64,000 bases of DNA from Motacilla alba alba (GCF_015832195.1 NC_052018.1:29478115-29542114), one strand, 5' to 3'; positions 1 through 15,400 are shown, counted from the first letter of the stretch. Program-made: numbers and translations. Notes: generated by a model from the letters alone, not told the origin.

Positions 1-3000
1 ACCAAGAGTGGGGTGGAGAATATGTTTCATTTAGAAATAAAATGCAAAATTTCCACACTGCTCCAGTTGTTTTTCCAGTTTACTGAACACATGAATAGCA
101 AAAGGGTTTTTTTCCCCTACCCACTCAGATGCAAGTTGAAGTTTTTTCAAGGAAAAGCAATAATAGACTAAAATTATAATTTTTAAACAAGTTTTTCCTA
201 GGGATCTATGTCAGAGGTGAGGAAAAAGTCTCCTAACACATGAGTTTGCCATGAGTTTTTAACTAGAGCTAGTCATCTTGTTTTCAAATATTTAGTATCT
301 GCCTTGTGAAACTGTGAAAGTTTACAGATTCACAGAAGGACAAAATTTGAATCTTGTTAGTAACAATATCTTCCAACTACATTCCAACAGCTGTTTAACA
401 ATAAAATACACTGAAATACCATGGTTTATGACAAAGGACTCTACAAGTTATTTGGCAAGCAGTACAAAAATATTATTTGTCCCACAGAGCCACGGATGAC
501 AGAGGTCTCTTGTGTAACCTTTCAAAAAAACTACACACCAGTTGAAGGGAAAGATTTCTCTCAAAAATGTCTTTTGCAAGTAGAAAAAGCTGGAAAGCCC
601 CATGATTTTAAATATAACACAAATGTAGGCATGTAGCTTTTCCCCAATGCAAATACCAGCCTGCTGGCCATATTAGCAGAGTTAGCCTTGTTATCCCCCA
701 AGAGACCTTCCCCAGATGTCCTTTCCTCTGGAGTTCTGGCCCTCCTGGAGCTACCAGCCATGTTGTTCCCCACAGTTGCAATGCAAAGAACAGGGGTAAG
801 TGAAGCAGGGGAGTGAAGAGGATTTCATGTGGCTGTTGCTGTGCAACCAATATATTAGGGAACTGCAATTCCCCATATCCTGCAAAACGTCAAGGTTTTT
901 TCTTTCTCCAAGGAATGAACCCAACCCCTCCTAACTTCTACCTGAGTCTTCTATAGCAAGAATAAAATGAAGCAAAGGGAGAGAGGAAAAAGGAAAGAAC
1001 TGCAGATACTTATAAAGTGGGTAATTCAAAATAAGAAGAAATAGGCCAAGAAAAATACCTGAATAGTAACCATAAATTCTTCAGGCTTTGAAAGCATTTA
1101 GTTGTGCAAATTTGGTCTAAAACAAACAAGTGTTAAAGCTGTGAGAAAAATTCAAATTAGGAAAGCAACAAAAAATATATATGAAAAATTCTCTTTAGAA
1201 CAATTATAATTGAATTTTAATTGCTTTTATAATTTTCAACTTATTGCCAAATTGTCTAGTTTTAGAAGTTTGAAAATTACGACACGTAGAATTATTTAAC
1301 CAGCAGATTATGTTTTTCCCTAGAAATAGAAGGGAAGAATCCTAAAAGCTGAAGTTCAAATGTATATTCTGCAGCATGTACATGTAGCAGAAAGAGAAAA
1401 TATTCTTTATTCTGCCCTGGAAATAAATATTGACTCAGCTTAGACCAAAGCTCTCCGAAGTTCAATAGTTCAAAACTGTGTCCTTCCAAAACAAAAAAAC
1501 TCTCATCATTCCCCTTTTGTGTGTAGATGTAAATTGTTCCTCAAAAAAAAAAAAAAAAATAGAAAGTTATTCCAGTCGTATGCTGCCTGTAGTCTAAAGC
1601 TGATGAGAGCCAACATAGTTATTATCCAAGGCTCTTTACAGCTTTAAGGGAACTACAGATAAGAAGTGGTTTACTGTTTGATGGACCACATACAAGCTTA
1701 TTTCATAATCAATAATTTACTTCCTTTCTCCATGTTGTATTGATCAAAAGTTTTCCTTCTATGCTTTGGTTCTAATGTTTACATGTTTTCCAAAATGACT
1801 GCACTTTGTAAACACAGAGAAAATAAAGGCAAGGAATCCAGATGTCTTGCTGGTCTCTAGAGTGATAAAAAGAAAAATCACTGTGTTTAATCTGCTTTAA
1901 GTACTTCTGTCCATCTACAGGGTTACTAATAATTAACCTTGTGTGTCAACCCCTGTTCTACGGACTGCTGATTTTGTAAATTCATGTTCACATTGAAAGG
2001 ATTAAAAGAATAGTTCAGCAGATTACAGTGCATTATCAGAGTGGGCAATTACTTTGGTCTGATTCAATTATAATTCTTGTTCCTGTCACAAGTGTACAGT
2101 ATCAGCCTAAGAGCAGGGCTGAAAACCTTTTTGAGTGTACACAACATTTTTAAATACAAAGAACAAAAATAAAGACAAAAACAAAAACTTGTTTGCAAGT
2201 TGGGTGTTTGAGAGGCTGAAGATGCCTGTATTCCATCCTAGTAAATGCCCTTATAATCCCCTTTCTGTATCATCCTTAGGCAGCTGTGTACACAGCAGCA
2301 ATGCAAAGACTGCCCAAAAACAAACGTGATCTCATTAATACATCTGACACCTGATAGCATAAACCACAGAAAAAAATAAAATAAAACCAGAAGAAAATGG
2401 AATCTGTTACTTGGCTGACTGCTGGTGTATGTTTAGGAGCTCATTCTGGTAAGATATTCCCGACCCTTACAAATATATCACAGACAGTACCTCATTAAAC
2501 CTTGTGTGAGAATAACTCTACAACTGCAGGAGCAAAACTTGTGTCGCTGTATTATAGCAGAAGCTCAGAAAATTCCAGGAAATCATCCCCAGGGTATCAG
2601 TGCCAAGAGGGAAGCCTGGAAAAGCAATTCCTTACAGAGCCTGAAGCCTGGTTAATGTCATCAGAGTGAATATCTGTGCATGAAAATTTTCTTCAAATCA
2701 CTGATCCTCTCATCCTTCTCCATCCAGAAGGATTAACAGCAAAGGGAAATTAGATCAGCCTTATGCAGCTTCAAACCACGTCAGGTCCCCTCTAGAGAGA
2801 ATCAGAAAGCAGTACCCAACACTCTCCAGTATCCAGTTGTTCTTTGTCCTCAAAACTGAGCCTTAACAAATACCATCAGTTCACTTTTCTTAGCAGATTT
2901 ATTTCCTGCAGAAAGCTACCTGCCCAGCAGCAATTTCTCCAGTCTTCCAAATCTTTCTAGTGTTAAGGAAAATCTCCAGGGAAAGAAATTACAACAGCAC

Positions 3001-3434
3001 TGTTTCCAATGGAAGATAAATGCTATTCTTCACACCACTATATCTATGTTAATAATGCCAACCAGACTGTTGCAGTGGAAGAACAGGAGTTTGTTTCCAG
3101 CTTTTTGTCCCAAACTACACTTATTCCCTCTGTTTTGGCTTTTACTCAGCGTATTTAAATACAAAGACAGGAAGAATAGAAATAAAGGTTAAAAATTTAA
3201 CTTGTCACCAAAACCAAAAACAATCATAGAACATTATTGGACATATATAGGACTGTATTTCTGTATGTGATGATGCACATACTCCTGGCACAGAAGGTAA
3301 AGAACTGGTATTTACCTCAAAAATTAGAACTTATGATAAATAACAATTTTACCTTGTGGCTATAACTTCAGCAGCCCTATGTTGAGACACTGCAATTTTA
3401 CATATGCTCAATTAGACATTTATTCCATACTTAC
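1..3434 (-). other. COL9A1: COL9A1 intron 28 (incomplete)
   Basis: The intron is AT-rich and without repeats I can name, apart from a 17-nt A run at 1,543-1,559. I checked it for Gly-X-Y exons and found none. The Gly-containing frames near 680-780 have no triplet register. Confidence 0.8.
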
Positions 3435-6400
3435 TGGTGGTCCCCGGGGTCCTGTTGGACCTGCTTCTCCCTCTGGGCCCTGCTGACCCTGTTTTGGGGA
3501 ACAAATTTGAAATGCAACAAATTTGAGAAGTGATTTTTAAACACATTTTTCTAGATCTTATGTATAAGATCAATGGTTTTACCTGTTTACCAGGATTTCC
3601 CATTAACCCTGGCACACCAGGAGGACCTTTATTACCCTGTTAGGCAGAAGATGAAAAATATTAGCCAAGCCAATGGTTTGCTCTTCCATTTTAAAATTAA
3701 AAAATTAAAATAAGTAAAGCTATAAGATCTAAAAAAATTCAGCCTTTGTTAATGTTTTAACTTCTGCCTTATTTTTGGTGTTCTTTTAACTTTGACCAAA
3801 CTTTTCTATCTAATTTTTCAAAAGTCAGACTTCAGTTCCTTTGCTGTTTATGTGCTGACAAATCCCAAATAGATTTGATTGCTGCTTTCGAATCACAGAA
3901 GGCAATATCACTCCATGTAATTTCAGACAAAAATCATGTCTCAGTCTGCTTTTCTTTTTCAATTACTTACAGCTAAACTCAACCATTGTCTGAAACATTC
4001 CACAGTCTCAATCTTACAACAATTTTTTAAACTAAATTGGAATTGATGCTGCAATTTGGTGCTACCTAAATAGAGATAACAACCCCTGTGATTGAACCAG
4101 CTAAGGGTAGCTATAAATACTATTCTTATTACAAGATTGTTCATTTTAAGATGTAGTGAGGTAGGAACTCTAGAAATGATTTCCACAAATTTGAAAGGAA
4201 ATGGCCTTTTTAAGGCATTATTTAATGCCTAGAATAATGAAAACCACGTAATGTAGCGCAAGAATCATGAAAATTTGGAGGCCAAAGTTGAATACAAACT
4301 GTATTTAATTCCTTCAGTCTAAGGTTTGTCTCTTAACACGAGAGAAGACTAGTACAATTTCATTGAATACTTTAGAACTTTAGATACTTTAGTATTTTAT
4401 TTGTGCTTTAGAGAAGAAAGACAATACTCAAGACATTTTACCTTTGGGCCAGGAATGCCTTTCATACCTGGAGAGCCTGGGAAACCCTGAAAGAAAAATG
4501 ATTTACATTTATTTGTTGATAAAGTGACTGGAAATGGTGTTTAAAAAATTTCTCTCATACTTGAGTATTTCTAATCCTTTTATTTGATATTAAAGTACTT
4601 TTATTCAATAAGGGGCCAAGTTTGAATTCTTTCTGTTTACAAAGTAACAGATAAGGAGTATTATTCTTACTTCATAAATTGCAAAAGGAGCATGGATAGG
4701 TGAGGAGTTGTGACTTTTTCTGTCTTAGACTAGAAATACATGCTTGTCCCAGTATGCTGAGACTGGAGGCACAGAGTTTTATAGACACCTTTGGACATTT
4801 TTCATTCCCTCCTCACTTGTCTACAACAGCTCATAGCAAGTATGCTATTACTAAATTGTCTTCCAGGCTTAGGATTTCACTTGGTATTACAAATTTATGT
4901 CCAGTTCTGTTTTAAAACATCTGCATCACTGTTTCTCACAGCAATTACTCCTATAGCCAAGTGTTTTAAAGAGGTTTCTATTTAGCTTTTGACAATTGGT
5001 ACAGTTCAGACTTAGTTAATGCACGAGGATTACCTTCTGAAAGAGCCCATAAAGCACCAGTGATTCCCTGTAAGTTCCCCACAGGGAACACACTAGAGAC
5101 CTTCAAGCCACGCACAGAAAGAAGCACAAGCATGATGCATTCCAGATGTTCTGAGCCAGCAGAACATCAAAGGATGATTGTTCAGGGAAGGTATGTCAGA
5201 CTAGCAGCTCAGCTTTTCCTGCTCAGTTTGGGAATAGCTGGGCCCTAGTCACTACAATGAGACCAGCCCTTATTATGGGGTCACACCATAGGATCTGCAG
5301 GGTCTCAGGTAGGAGAAACATGAGAAGAGTCACATCCTGGCCACAAATGTATTGTGAGGCCGAGTTCCCCACAATGGCATCCTAAGGAGATCTAGACTGC
5401 TGTGCAAAGGTTTTGCATATGCAGAATTTCCCCTTGCATTACACACACTCTCCCCTGAGCCTTTTGCTTATATTTTCACTAGAATTATTCCATCATCAGA
5501 GTCAAATCAACCAATACACAGCCTTTCTATGATTTGAACTGAGCCTACCTTTCAAAGGTAAAATATTTGATACTTACTGGCAATCCCTGGAGCCCTGCAT
5601 CACCCGGAGCTCCGGGTTTTCCTGGTTCACCCTGTAAAACATTGTAAGTTGTAATTTATGCAAATCAAACATGATGGAAAATTTTACTTCTGGAACACAG
5701 GGTTGACATACTTTTGGATCTGTAGTACATGAATGTTAATTCAATTACCCTAATAATGTGCATAAAACCATGAGCAGCAGCCACAAATTAATGAACAAAT
5801 CTAGGGCACTACCAAAGCTCATAAACATGCCAATTGTGTCTTACTTTAGCTCCAGGCATGCCAGGGATCCCTTCACGGCCATCAACTCCTGGTAAACCCT
5901 TGAAAAAAGAAAAAAAAATACTGTAACTTTGAAAAGATTTTGCCCAAGCACTAGTATGCAAAGTAGCATTGAATGAAACAAATAGATAAATTAAATATAT
6001 ACATACAGGCTCTCCTTTCGGCCCAGGGAGGCCATTTATTCCTCTTGTACCTTGAGGACCCTAAGAATAATAACAATATTTAAAAATTAAGCTAAAGACA
6101 ATGAAATGGCAGATGAAAAGAATGTCAATGCACACTCATTTAGATACACATTATTTGGAGAGTGCCACTGTTATGCAGTGTTTATATGCTATTAAGTAAC
6201 TGATGTTCTCAAGTCAACAACAGTCAAAATTTGTCTGTGCTCACCCTTTCTCCCTTTGGACCTGCCTCTCCTAGTGGACCTCTCTGTCCTTGATCCCCCT
6301 ACAGAAAAAAAATATTTTAGAAATAAAACCAGAATAAACTTCCTTTTTTTTAGCTAAAACTCTCAGAAAATCAACAAGTACAATTCACATTTGGTGAAAG

Positions 6401-9400
6401 CAGACATCTCAAAGTCACACTATATTTAAAAATGCAGTTTCTTAAAACTACAGTTGACAGATATATTTTAAAAAACACAGCTCAAGCCATTATCACCTGA
6501 GATTTCAGGAGTGTCTAAGCAAAGTTTGTTGCACTTGTTAAACACAGAGTTACTAGCTATTCCAAGCACAAATTATAGCTATGGAAGCAGGCAGCAAGTA
6601 AGAATTTCAGAAAAAAACAACCAACCAACCACCCCAAACAAATAAAATACACACACAATAAAAACCTCCAACAAAAATTGCCCAAATTGCCCTGTATGGG
6701 TTTTGTTCCAGTTTGATACCTGAAAAATTCCAAGCCACCCTAATGCACAGTAGGAAGAGAAAACTATAACACGCAAAGTTAAAATGGGTTCATCAACCTC
6801 AAATTCTTTGGGAACATTAAGACATTACTGACTTGCTATCAATAATATCATTTATTCACCTGTGGGGAATCAATAGAATTGGATTAATCAGAAGCTTCTT
6901 TGATTCACAGCTGCAAAGCTGCACTAACTGGGAAGTGTTTGGATAACCACCCACTCTACTCACAGGTGCACCAGGAAGACCTTGGGGACCAGGATCACCA
7001 TCAAGACCACGAGCTCCCTACAAAAGAAATAGATAACACAGGATATTAAAGTGAACTGCTGGAGCACTAACAACTTGTGTGTCTTGCTTTGCTAGAAGCT
7101 ACAAAGTCTCTACAGATGAGACAGCTTTATAGCTCCAATTTTAAAAAAAAAGGCAATTTTCTTCATTTATCTTGTTTTTTTAACGGAGATATGAAAATAT
7201 ATTTAAATATTAAAATTACCAGTCAAAAACAACATTCAGATCATTCTCTAAAAATCTAGGAAGGAGATAGACCTTTACATGCTACTTCAAGAAATCTCTG
7301 TGTCTTCTTTAAATATATTATATCCTTCACTACATAACAGAATAACATCAAATTATGCATAGAAATGATCAAGTGCAGTGCTGCTATTTTTATCACATAT
7401 ATTTCAATGAAACAACACAATCACTACCCTGTAAATAAAGGTAAATGGAGAGAAAAACATTTTTTTAAAAAGATTTAGAGAGAACATGGAACTCCTTAGT
7501 GAAACAGATGTAGTAAATGTTTCAAGTAGACAAAACATTACAGTAAATGTAGGCAAATAACTGCAAAGAATTAGAACACACAAAGGCCAGAAGAGGGAAG
7601 TAAGATAGGAATAGCTTAGCAAACACATCCAAGATGTTAGGAAGGATCATTCATGAGAAGATTCATAATCAGGAGAAATTTGATGTTGTCTCTGAAGACA
7701 GATGATCACAAGATTTACATGATTGCACTTCTGGAGAAGTAGACAATGGCAGGATTGCTGTGTTCTACTCCTTTCAGAAATTTTTTACTATATAGATTTA
7801 GCAAGATCATGAGACTAGAAATGTAGCACCAAGGTTTGAAATAACAGACAGAAACACATAGACAAACAAAAGGAAAATTGTCCAGCAAAGTAAGAGCCCA
7901 ATAAATATTAATCCCACTGGCAGCAATTTAAGACACAGAGATTTGAAAAAAAAGAATGGGAAAAAGAACACAATCTCAATAAAAACTCCTGACAAAAACT
8001 CAAGATGATGATGGAAGTAAAAGGCTTTAGGAAGATACAAATCACAGGGGGTACTACTTAATAAAATTTAGCTTTAATTTAAATGTGCTGTAGTTTACAA
8101 TTGTTATAACTTGCTATCTTGCTAAGTGCAGACTTGCACACGTGCAAAACTACCATAAATGCAAGGATTGGGGGAAGGAGTAAAGAGTACATGTCCTTCA
8201 TCAATTAGAAGGACTGAGCTACCTTTCTTTGCAACAAGAAGGGCAGTAGCTATGGAGATACAGCTGGCAGGAGAGAGAAAATACAGAGGAAATAAAGAAG
8301 GAGCTTAAATAAGCTTTGAAAACATTCAGAGTTGTACATTTTTTTAATATAGACCATTTTATAGAAAGAAAGGTTAATACTCACTTTGGTACCTTTAGGT
8401 CCCATTATACCAGTTATACCTCTGATACCTAGAATGCCCTGAAATAGAAAAGTATATTCAAATTATGCTAATTCTTCTCATCAGAACTGTCCTCGTTTTT
8501 AGACAGAAGACTCAAGAGTTCAACACCCTTTCTTTACGATTATTTAATATTTTCATAGCATTAAAGGAGAAATCCAACTACTGCTGTATTAGAATTCTTA
8601 ACTTATACGGTAATTTGATATTTTACTAATTTTAGAATTTTAAAAAGAGTTACAGAACTATCATGCTGTATTATAAAACCACAAATACACCATAAGGACA
8701 GAAAAAACCCACTGGTTTTTCTTCTTGGTTACCTCAGAGTTGAAGCATTCTCACCTGCAGCTTGTGTGAAAGGAACATGGCCAAATTTGCACAAGTGCTA
8801 AGCTGTCCTAAGTGGGGGACTGGATAGATGAAGGAGATTTTACAGAGCTCCAGAGGCAGATAAAAAAGAGCAAGGCTTTCGAGAGTACAAGTGCTAAGTT
8901 TATATGTCCACTAAGAGGCTAAATCAAGTAGACATCCTAATACAGCATGATATATCATAACTATCATCACAGCTGTCATCACTTTCCTTCAAAAGAGTCT
9001 TGTGGGAAAGTTGGCTTCACTGTCTTCCTCTTCCCAAGAGACTGACACTGCCTGAGATGTCTCCTCCCTGCAGAGACCAAACCCTCAGCCATAACATGCT
9101 TGTGCTGCAGCTGTGTTATTGAAACAGCTACAGGCACTTCCCCAGAGCTTGGGCAAACCCAGTCCTTGAGCAGATTCTACATTGGCAGCCTCCCCTTGCT
9201 CCTCACAAAGCTGGATGGAATCTTGCCCAGAACACTTGAAGCCCTGTTAGCCTAAAAGGTGGGGAAAATCATCATAACGCAACAGGCGCTGCAACACAGT
9301 TTAATCCTGCTTCTAAGATCACAGATGGAAGTAGGCACACTGTGGCATCCAATACTTTCTATCAAAAGCAACACCTCTCCCAGGGGTGGCTGTCTTATGC

Positions 9401-12400
9401 AGATCTTGTCAGTTGAAATGCAAAGGTTGGATTGCAGGTGCTGTGGATACTCAACCCCTTTCATGCATTTATATAAGGAGAATATAAGAAGACACAGCAG
9501 AGTCTACAGGCTCTCCATCTGTACCTCTAAAGCACTGTCTGTCCTTTTTCACATGGATTATCTATCTGATATCACTTTCTGCATATTACAAATCCTAAAT
9601 TCTAATAAAACTGAGTAAAAGGAATTGGTTCCCACAGGCCTTTCAGACAGCAGAAGCTGCCTCTTACACAAGTACTTTGTCTGCACCAGGGCCTCAGGGA
9701 TACCTTTTCAGGATCAAGCATCAGAAGGAATGGACCCTTTCCTTTATTTAGTCCTTTCTTTACCTTCTTCTAGTCATAATCCAGAGGTTTATGTTGTCGT
9801 ATGTTTATGTTCATAGAGAATTTTGTAATTAGCATTTAGATATGTGCATCAAGGTAAGTTCCTGTATAGCATCAAATCTGGACAGCAATGGCATTAAATA
9901 AATACTTTTACACCTAAGAAAAAAGTATGAGACCCTATCAGAAAATAAACCATAGAAATTAAAGGTGTTATGCCTGTTTCTCCTACTTAAAATGACCCCT
10001 TTATTCTGTTCCCTATTCCTTTTCAGTCATGGCAACCATAAGAGCTCCTTACAGAGAAGAGGCTTAAGAGGTATGTGTCAGAACAAAGCACAGTTATTCA
10101 GGACAAGAAAATAACTAAATAAGATTGAATGATACTTCTTGTGCAAGCCAAAAGGCAAAAACTTTAGGGGAAAAAAAAACTGTTCTTCAGTGGTTGCAAC
10201 TTCATCCTCAAATCTTAGCTAAGTCTGAATTTCACAGCTGATTGTGTTTCAAACACAATGAATTCAGAGTCATCAAAATTATGAAAAAGAAAGTGAAGGG
10301 GAAAAAATGCAACCGTTTTCACAATCTAAGCACAATACAAAATTTAGGACGTGAAATAGTTTTTAAAGTTAGCCTTTCCATAGAACTATATGGAGCTTTG
10401 TGCCAAGCAATAATGTAGGTTTTGGAGGGACTTAAATAATTCTACTTTGATTCATAGACAATATGGCAGAATAAAGAGACAGGTGCATGGAGGTTTTGTA
10501 ATATCTGTTTTCTTACAATAATAAGAAAAAAAGATATGTCATTAGGAAGAAAATGAGTAACACTTTAAAAGGAAATACTTTACTGGAGGGCCTTGAGCTC
10601 CCACTTCACCACTGGGTCCTTGGTCCCCTTCTTCACCCTGGGAAAGCAGAAGGAATACATCTGTAGCCAATCCACACCATGCAGATTGCTCTGTCATTGT
10701 ATGAGGTGCATTTCCTACTTAATGTTTTCTGAAACCATTTCCTGCCTGAAAGAAATCCAAATGAAGTCACACCACTTCCTCAGACAGATACTCGTTGAGA
10801 TTCACATTCCATTCAATTATTAGTCAAAAGGCTAACTTTAAAGATACCTCAGTATAAAGAATAATGATATTTTACCCTTAATCTGTCATTCCATTTTTTC
10901 CTGACATTAATGTCTTTAGGATCTTGTCAGGAACTGTAGTAACAGGACAAGGAGTAAAGGGTACAAACTGCAAGAGGGGAAATTTAGGTTATATTGTAGG
11001 AAGAAATTCCTTACTGTGAGGGTAGTGAGACAGTGGAACAGGTTGCCCAGGGGGGTTGTGGATGCCCCAACCCTGGCAGTGTTCAAGGCCAGGCTGGGCA
11101 AGGCCTTGAGAAACCTGCCTAGTGAGAGGTGTCCCTGGACATTGCAGAGGGGTTGGGACTGGGACTAGATTATCTTTAAGGTATATTCCAACCTCTTAAT
11201 ATTCAATGATTCTATGAATTCTTGTTCTTCCACACTAAAAGTGCAAAATTTTTCTCTGATGGTTTTCCCGCAACATTGAAGCGTGGACCAAGGCAGTGCA
11301 AATATGAAAATTTCTTGTAAATATTTCAATATTAAAGAGGCTATATAAAACGGTTAATTCAGATGAAACACCTTGATAGAGTTAACATTTCAGTTTTCAA
11401 GATGGATCAGATCTGCCCTCTCTTTATGAACTTACACTATGTCCTTTCCCTCTCAAGTGTATTTTTCCCTCTCATTCTTCATTTAGGTACTCATCTGTGC
11501 TGCAGCTAACTTGGTAAATTAAGGGAATTATGCTGCATTTAAATGTTTGAAAGTTTTTCAATTAATAAACTTAGCTTCAATTTTCCCCATAAGTTCTATA
11601 ATAATTAAATTGAACAATCAAAAGCAAGAGGAGTATGACTTGTGCATCATAATAAATAGATAGTATAGGTGAATAAAGAATAGAGAAGTGCCTTTGATTA
11701 CTCTGGAGCACCATGATATGTAGTATCACTTCATGCATTCTGTTAAAACAATTAATACTTACAACAGATTATAATACTGTTTTTGAAGGTGAGGCTAAAC
11801 TACCATTAGGTGGCTAAAAAAAAAAATAGCAGATTTTTCCTCTTTTTTTTTTTTTTTTTATTTTACCTTATAACCTTGTTTTCCTGGTTCACCAGACTCT
11901 CCTTTTGAACCTTTTTGCCCCTAAGACAAACACAAAAAAACAAAATAAATTAATAAATAGAGATTATTCAAAGCTAAAATACAGTTTTCCAAAACAGACA
12001 GACTGCTGAGAGCTGTCTTGCTGTTCCCTCTCAAACCCCATTCACTACTCCTTCCTCACCTGTCTAGGAAACACTACATATTAAGTATCATGCTCAAAAT
12101 ATCTGCTTCTGGATCTAACAAGGCTGCATTTCTAGGCAGTTTAGTTTTTCTTCTTATGTTATCCCATAAAAATTTCCTGAAGGCAACAGTATTTCTGGAA
12201 ACCAGCAAAGAATATATTTTTACAAATCTTAGCTAAAATGAGACTCAAAACATGTTAATTTCAATTCAGTATGTTACAGGTCTCCCATGAAGAGAAAAAG
12301 AAGTCAAAAAGATCTGGGGAAATATTTAGAGTTTCTGGAGTCAGACCACAAATTATCCAGGAAGTGAATGAAGCAATCCTTCACATACTCTAATCCTCTC

Positions 12401-15400
12401 AGGACCACACATAAATTTTACAGTGAAGATTAGAGGAGTGGCAAGAGATGTCAACAACAAGAGGTTATTTTGGCAGTCAAGAGTTGAATAACCATAAGCA
12501 ACCACAGTGATGCAATCTTTTTTGAAACTAACAGGGAAATGTCCTTTTTCAAGTCAGTAATTACCCTCCCTAGTGCCTTGAGACAGCACCTGTGGAAAGA
12601 ATGCTGGAACAAACAAGTTCTCTTACCTTCATACCCATTAAGCCAGCATGTCCTGGACGGCCAGGAGGACAAGCACTGGGACACTGGAAAAGCATTCACA
12701 TAGTTATTACCACTGCATAAAGCTGAATAAGATTGTCTGAGACTACTTAAAAAGAAATAAAAACATGGACAATAATCTTACCAACAGGTCGCCATCTTGC
12801 AGGCCAATCGTTCCCTAAATTAAATTAAATTTATCAAAGTCAGCAATACAGAAATAACCAGACATGACTCATTAGGCAACACAGTGATTAGACAAAACTG
12901 CTATCTAAACTTGAAATCAGAAATACAAACAACCAAAGGATCTCACACATGAAAAGCACCTAAATGTAGGATTTTATTATAGGATTGCAGGTCCTTCCAA
13001 TCCTCTAACTTAGAACAACTTTTCAAAAAACCCCAAAATATTTCCCTTGCTTTTTAAACTACCTCAAATATACCTTCTGTTAAATATGGAAAAAATATGT
13101 CCAAACCCCATTAGTTTCCTACAGAAACCAAGGCAATTTCTATAATAAGAATAACTTAGTGCCACTTGCCAAAAGATTCAGGCCTTTACAGAGAAAATTA
13201 TTTTTTTCAGGGAAAACAATTTTCCCAAACGTATTGGTAGGTGGCAGTTGCAATAAACTAGACATCAGTGTACAATGAGATGGACTCAGTGGGGGGAAGG
13301 CCTTTTCTCATATTAAATCAAATACTTGATGGAAGCTAACAGGAGGTTTATGAGGCACAACAGGGAGAAAGATTATTTCACAGCAGCAGCTGGATTCTCT
13401 GAAGCCCCGTGGGAGGGAGCACACTGTTTCAGAGAAAAGCACAGGAGAATTTCAGGAATAAGCTCTTTAAAGAATGGTCTGATATGCACAAGGATTTTTA
13501 AAAAGCCAAGAGTATTTGGGTCTGCAATGTCATCAACTGGAGTGGGACTGTGGCACTCCAGAAACCTAAAACAGACAAAATTTTAAGGAATAGAAGCACT
13601 ATACACCACTGACTATTCTTCTCCAATTTACCATTCATGTTTTTTAAAATGCTGCCTCCAATTCTCTGGCAGCTTTCATGAAAACAAGAGACACGGCATA
13701 AATAAAGCATATGTATTTAGGGTCTGTCCCTAAAGAGTGGGGGGAGGAAGTTCCCAGCAGAGGAATAGTACAGCTCTTAAAAATACATCAGCACAACACC
13801 TTTCCCAGTGGTTTGCATTTCCCAGCCCCCAGACTGAGATGTGTCAGCCAAACTCTCCATTTTATTTCTCTGGGCAGGTAAATTGCCACAAGATAAAGGC
13901 ATAACACAAATCCCTCCTCCCCAGAGGTTTAAAAAAGATAGCTGTTTCCCTGGAGAGGCAAAGCACTGCTGTAAAGCTTTCTTTTATTCCTTGCAAGTAG
14001 CAGATCTGATTGCAAGAAAGACATTAGAATTCAACCCACCTGGAAGTATAAATTTCTGTCTCACGAGCCAAATATTTTTTTCTTCTCCTAACAGAGAAAA
14101 GCCTGCCTCTGCTGAGGTAATACCATTGAGGCCCAACAAAGACTACACTTACAGTATTATGATTCACAGGGGAATTGAAAACCCGTGTATTTGCAGTTTA
14201 CAGAAATGGGAATGCATCATGACAGAAGTTACAAAATTTACATTTCAAACTGCCTTTTTATAACAATAAAGAGTGGAAACTTGCTTTCTAACCAGAAGAC
14301 CAAAATCTTTCTGATATCCTAAAGTCAGTATTCAGCTGTAGAACCTGTGGAGAAGTTTTGTTCAAGCAGAAGCAACACAAAATTCAGATGTAAGCACATA
14401 TTAAACGTATTCACTTACTGGAGGACCTGGAGGTCCTGGTAGCCCTGGTGGCCCTCTTTTTCCTGGATCTCCCTTAAAAAGGGTAAAATAATTTAGTTGA
14501 TTGATAGTAATAATAACAAACAGCAGTTACAAAATCAGAGCACACAACAACAGAGAAATTAAGTGGCTACAGAAGGACAGACTGGGTAGGCAGTTAAAAC
14601 ATCAACCCACAACATGGCTCCCAGAACAGAATGGGAAAACTTTTTTTTTTTTGTAGAATGGCAGCTATGTTGTGAAATAGGAGTCACAAGAAAAGCAGAA
14701 TTTTTTCACCTGCTTTAGAAATCTGAAACACCTGACCACAGGATTATCTATGCACTCCTCCTCTATAACTGCTATTAAGTTATGAACAAAAAGAATTCTA
14801 GTAACTAGCAAAAGGAGAGAGAGGAGGAAATACACTTTTTCAGAGCACAAGAGGAATTTACCAAGTTAGATTTTTTTCCCGTTTGTGAAATTTTGATGCT
14901 GAGTGCTCTCATAAGTAAAGACCTCTGCAAATTATTTTTAAAGGTTTGTAATTAAAATAGATATAATAATTGGGCAGAGACCATCTTTTAACTTAATACT
15001 GTCATTTCAATATTACTTTTTACATTTCATTAAGTCAGAAATTCAATAAATTCAGTAAAAGTCAAAAACAAGATTAATATAGAAAAATTCTTAAATCTCA
15101 AAACATGAGAGCTATAGAGCCATTCCTTTCCATGCAATGCATAATTACATTGTGGGACTCGTCAATACAATGTATTATGGAGGCTTGGGATATAAATGGA
15201 TTCAGATACTGACTGCATTAATGGAGGATAGGCTCACATGCAGCTTTTGAAAAGGCATCACAGATGCAATTTCTGATTCAGGCAGTCTCTGAACTACCAA
15301 CTAACTGCCAGAATGTATGACAGAAAAATGCCATTTTATAAATAGCCTGTGCACCTCCCTTGGTATCCTTTCTTGCCCTTCCTACAGACAAGACAGTGAG

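Larger units (their letters stand above)
3637..8384 (-). other. COL9A1: COL9A1 introns 20-26 (between short COL2 exons)
   Basis: The non-coding parts longer than 300 bases are intron 26 (3,637-4,441), intron 25 (4,487-5,577), intron 21 (6,299-6,963) and intron 20 (7,018-8,384). All are AT-rich unique sequence in which I see no repeat, RNA gene or regulatory pattern. The short introns 22-24 lie between the 54-nt exons. Confidence 0.75.

Noticed and set aside
608..868. Gly- and Pro-containing minus-strand frame as a possible exon 29
   Set aside because: The glycines are not spaced every third residue in any frame and there is no matching phase-0 splice pair.
9259..9618. 119-codon plus-strand open frame in intron 19
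   Set aside because: It lies antisense within an intron and has no similarity I can name; it is more likely chance or a decayed repeat.
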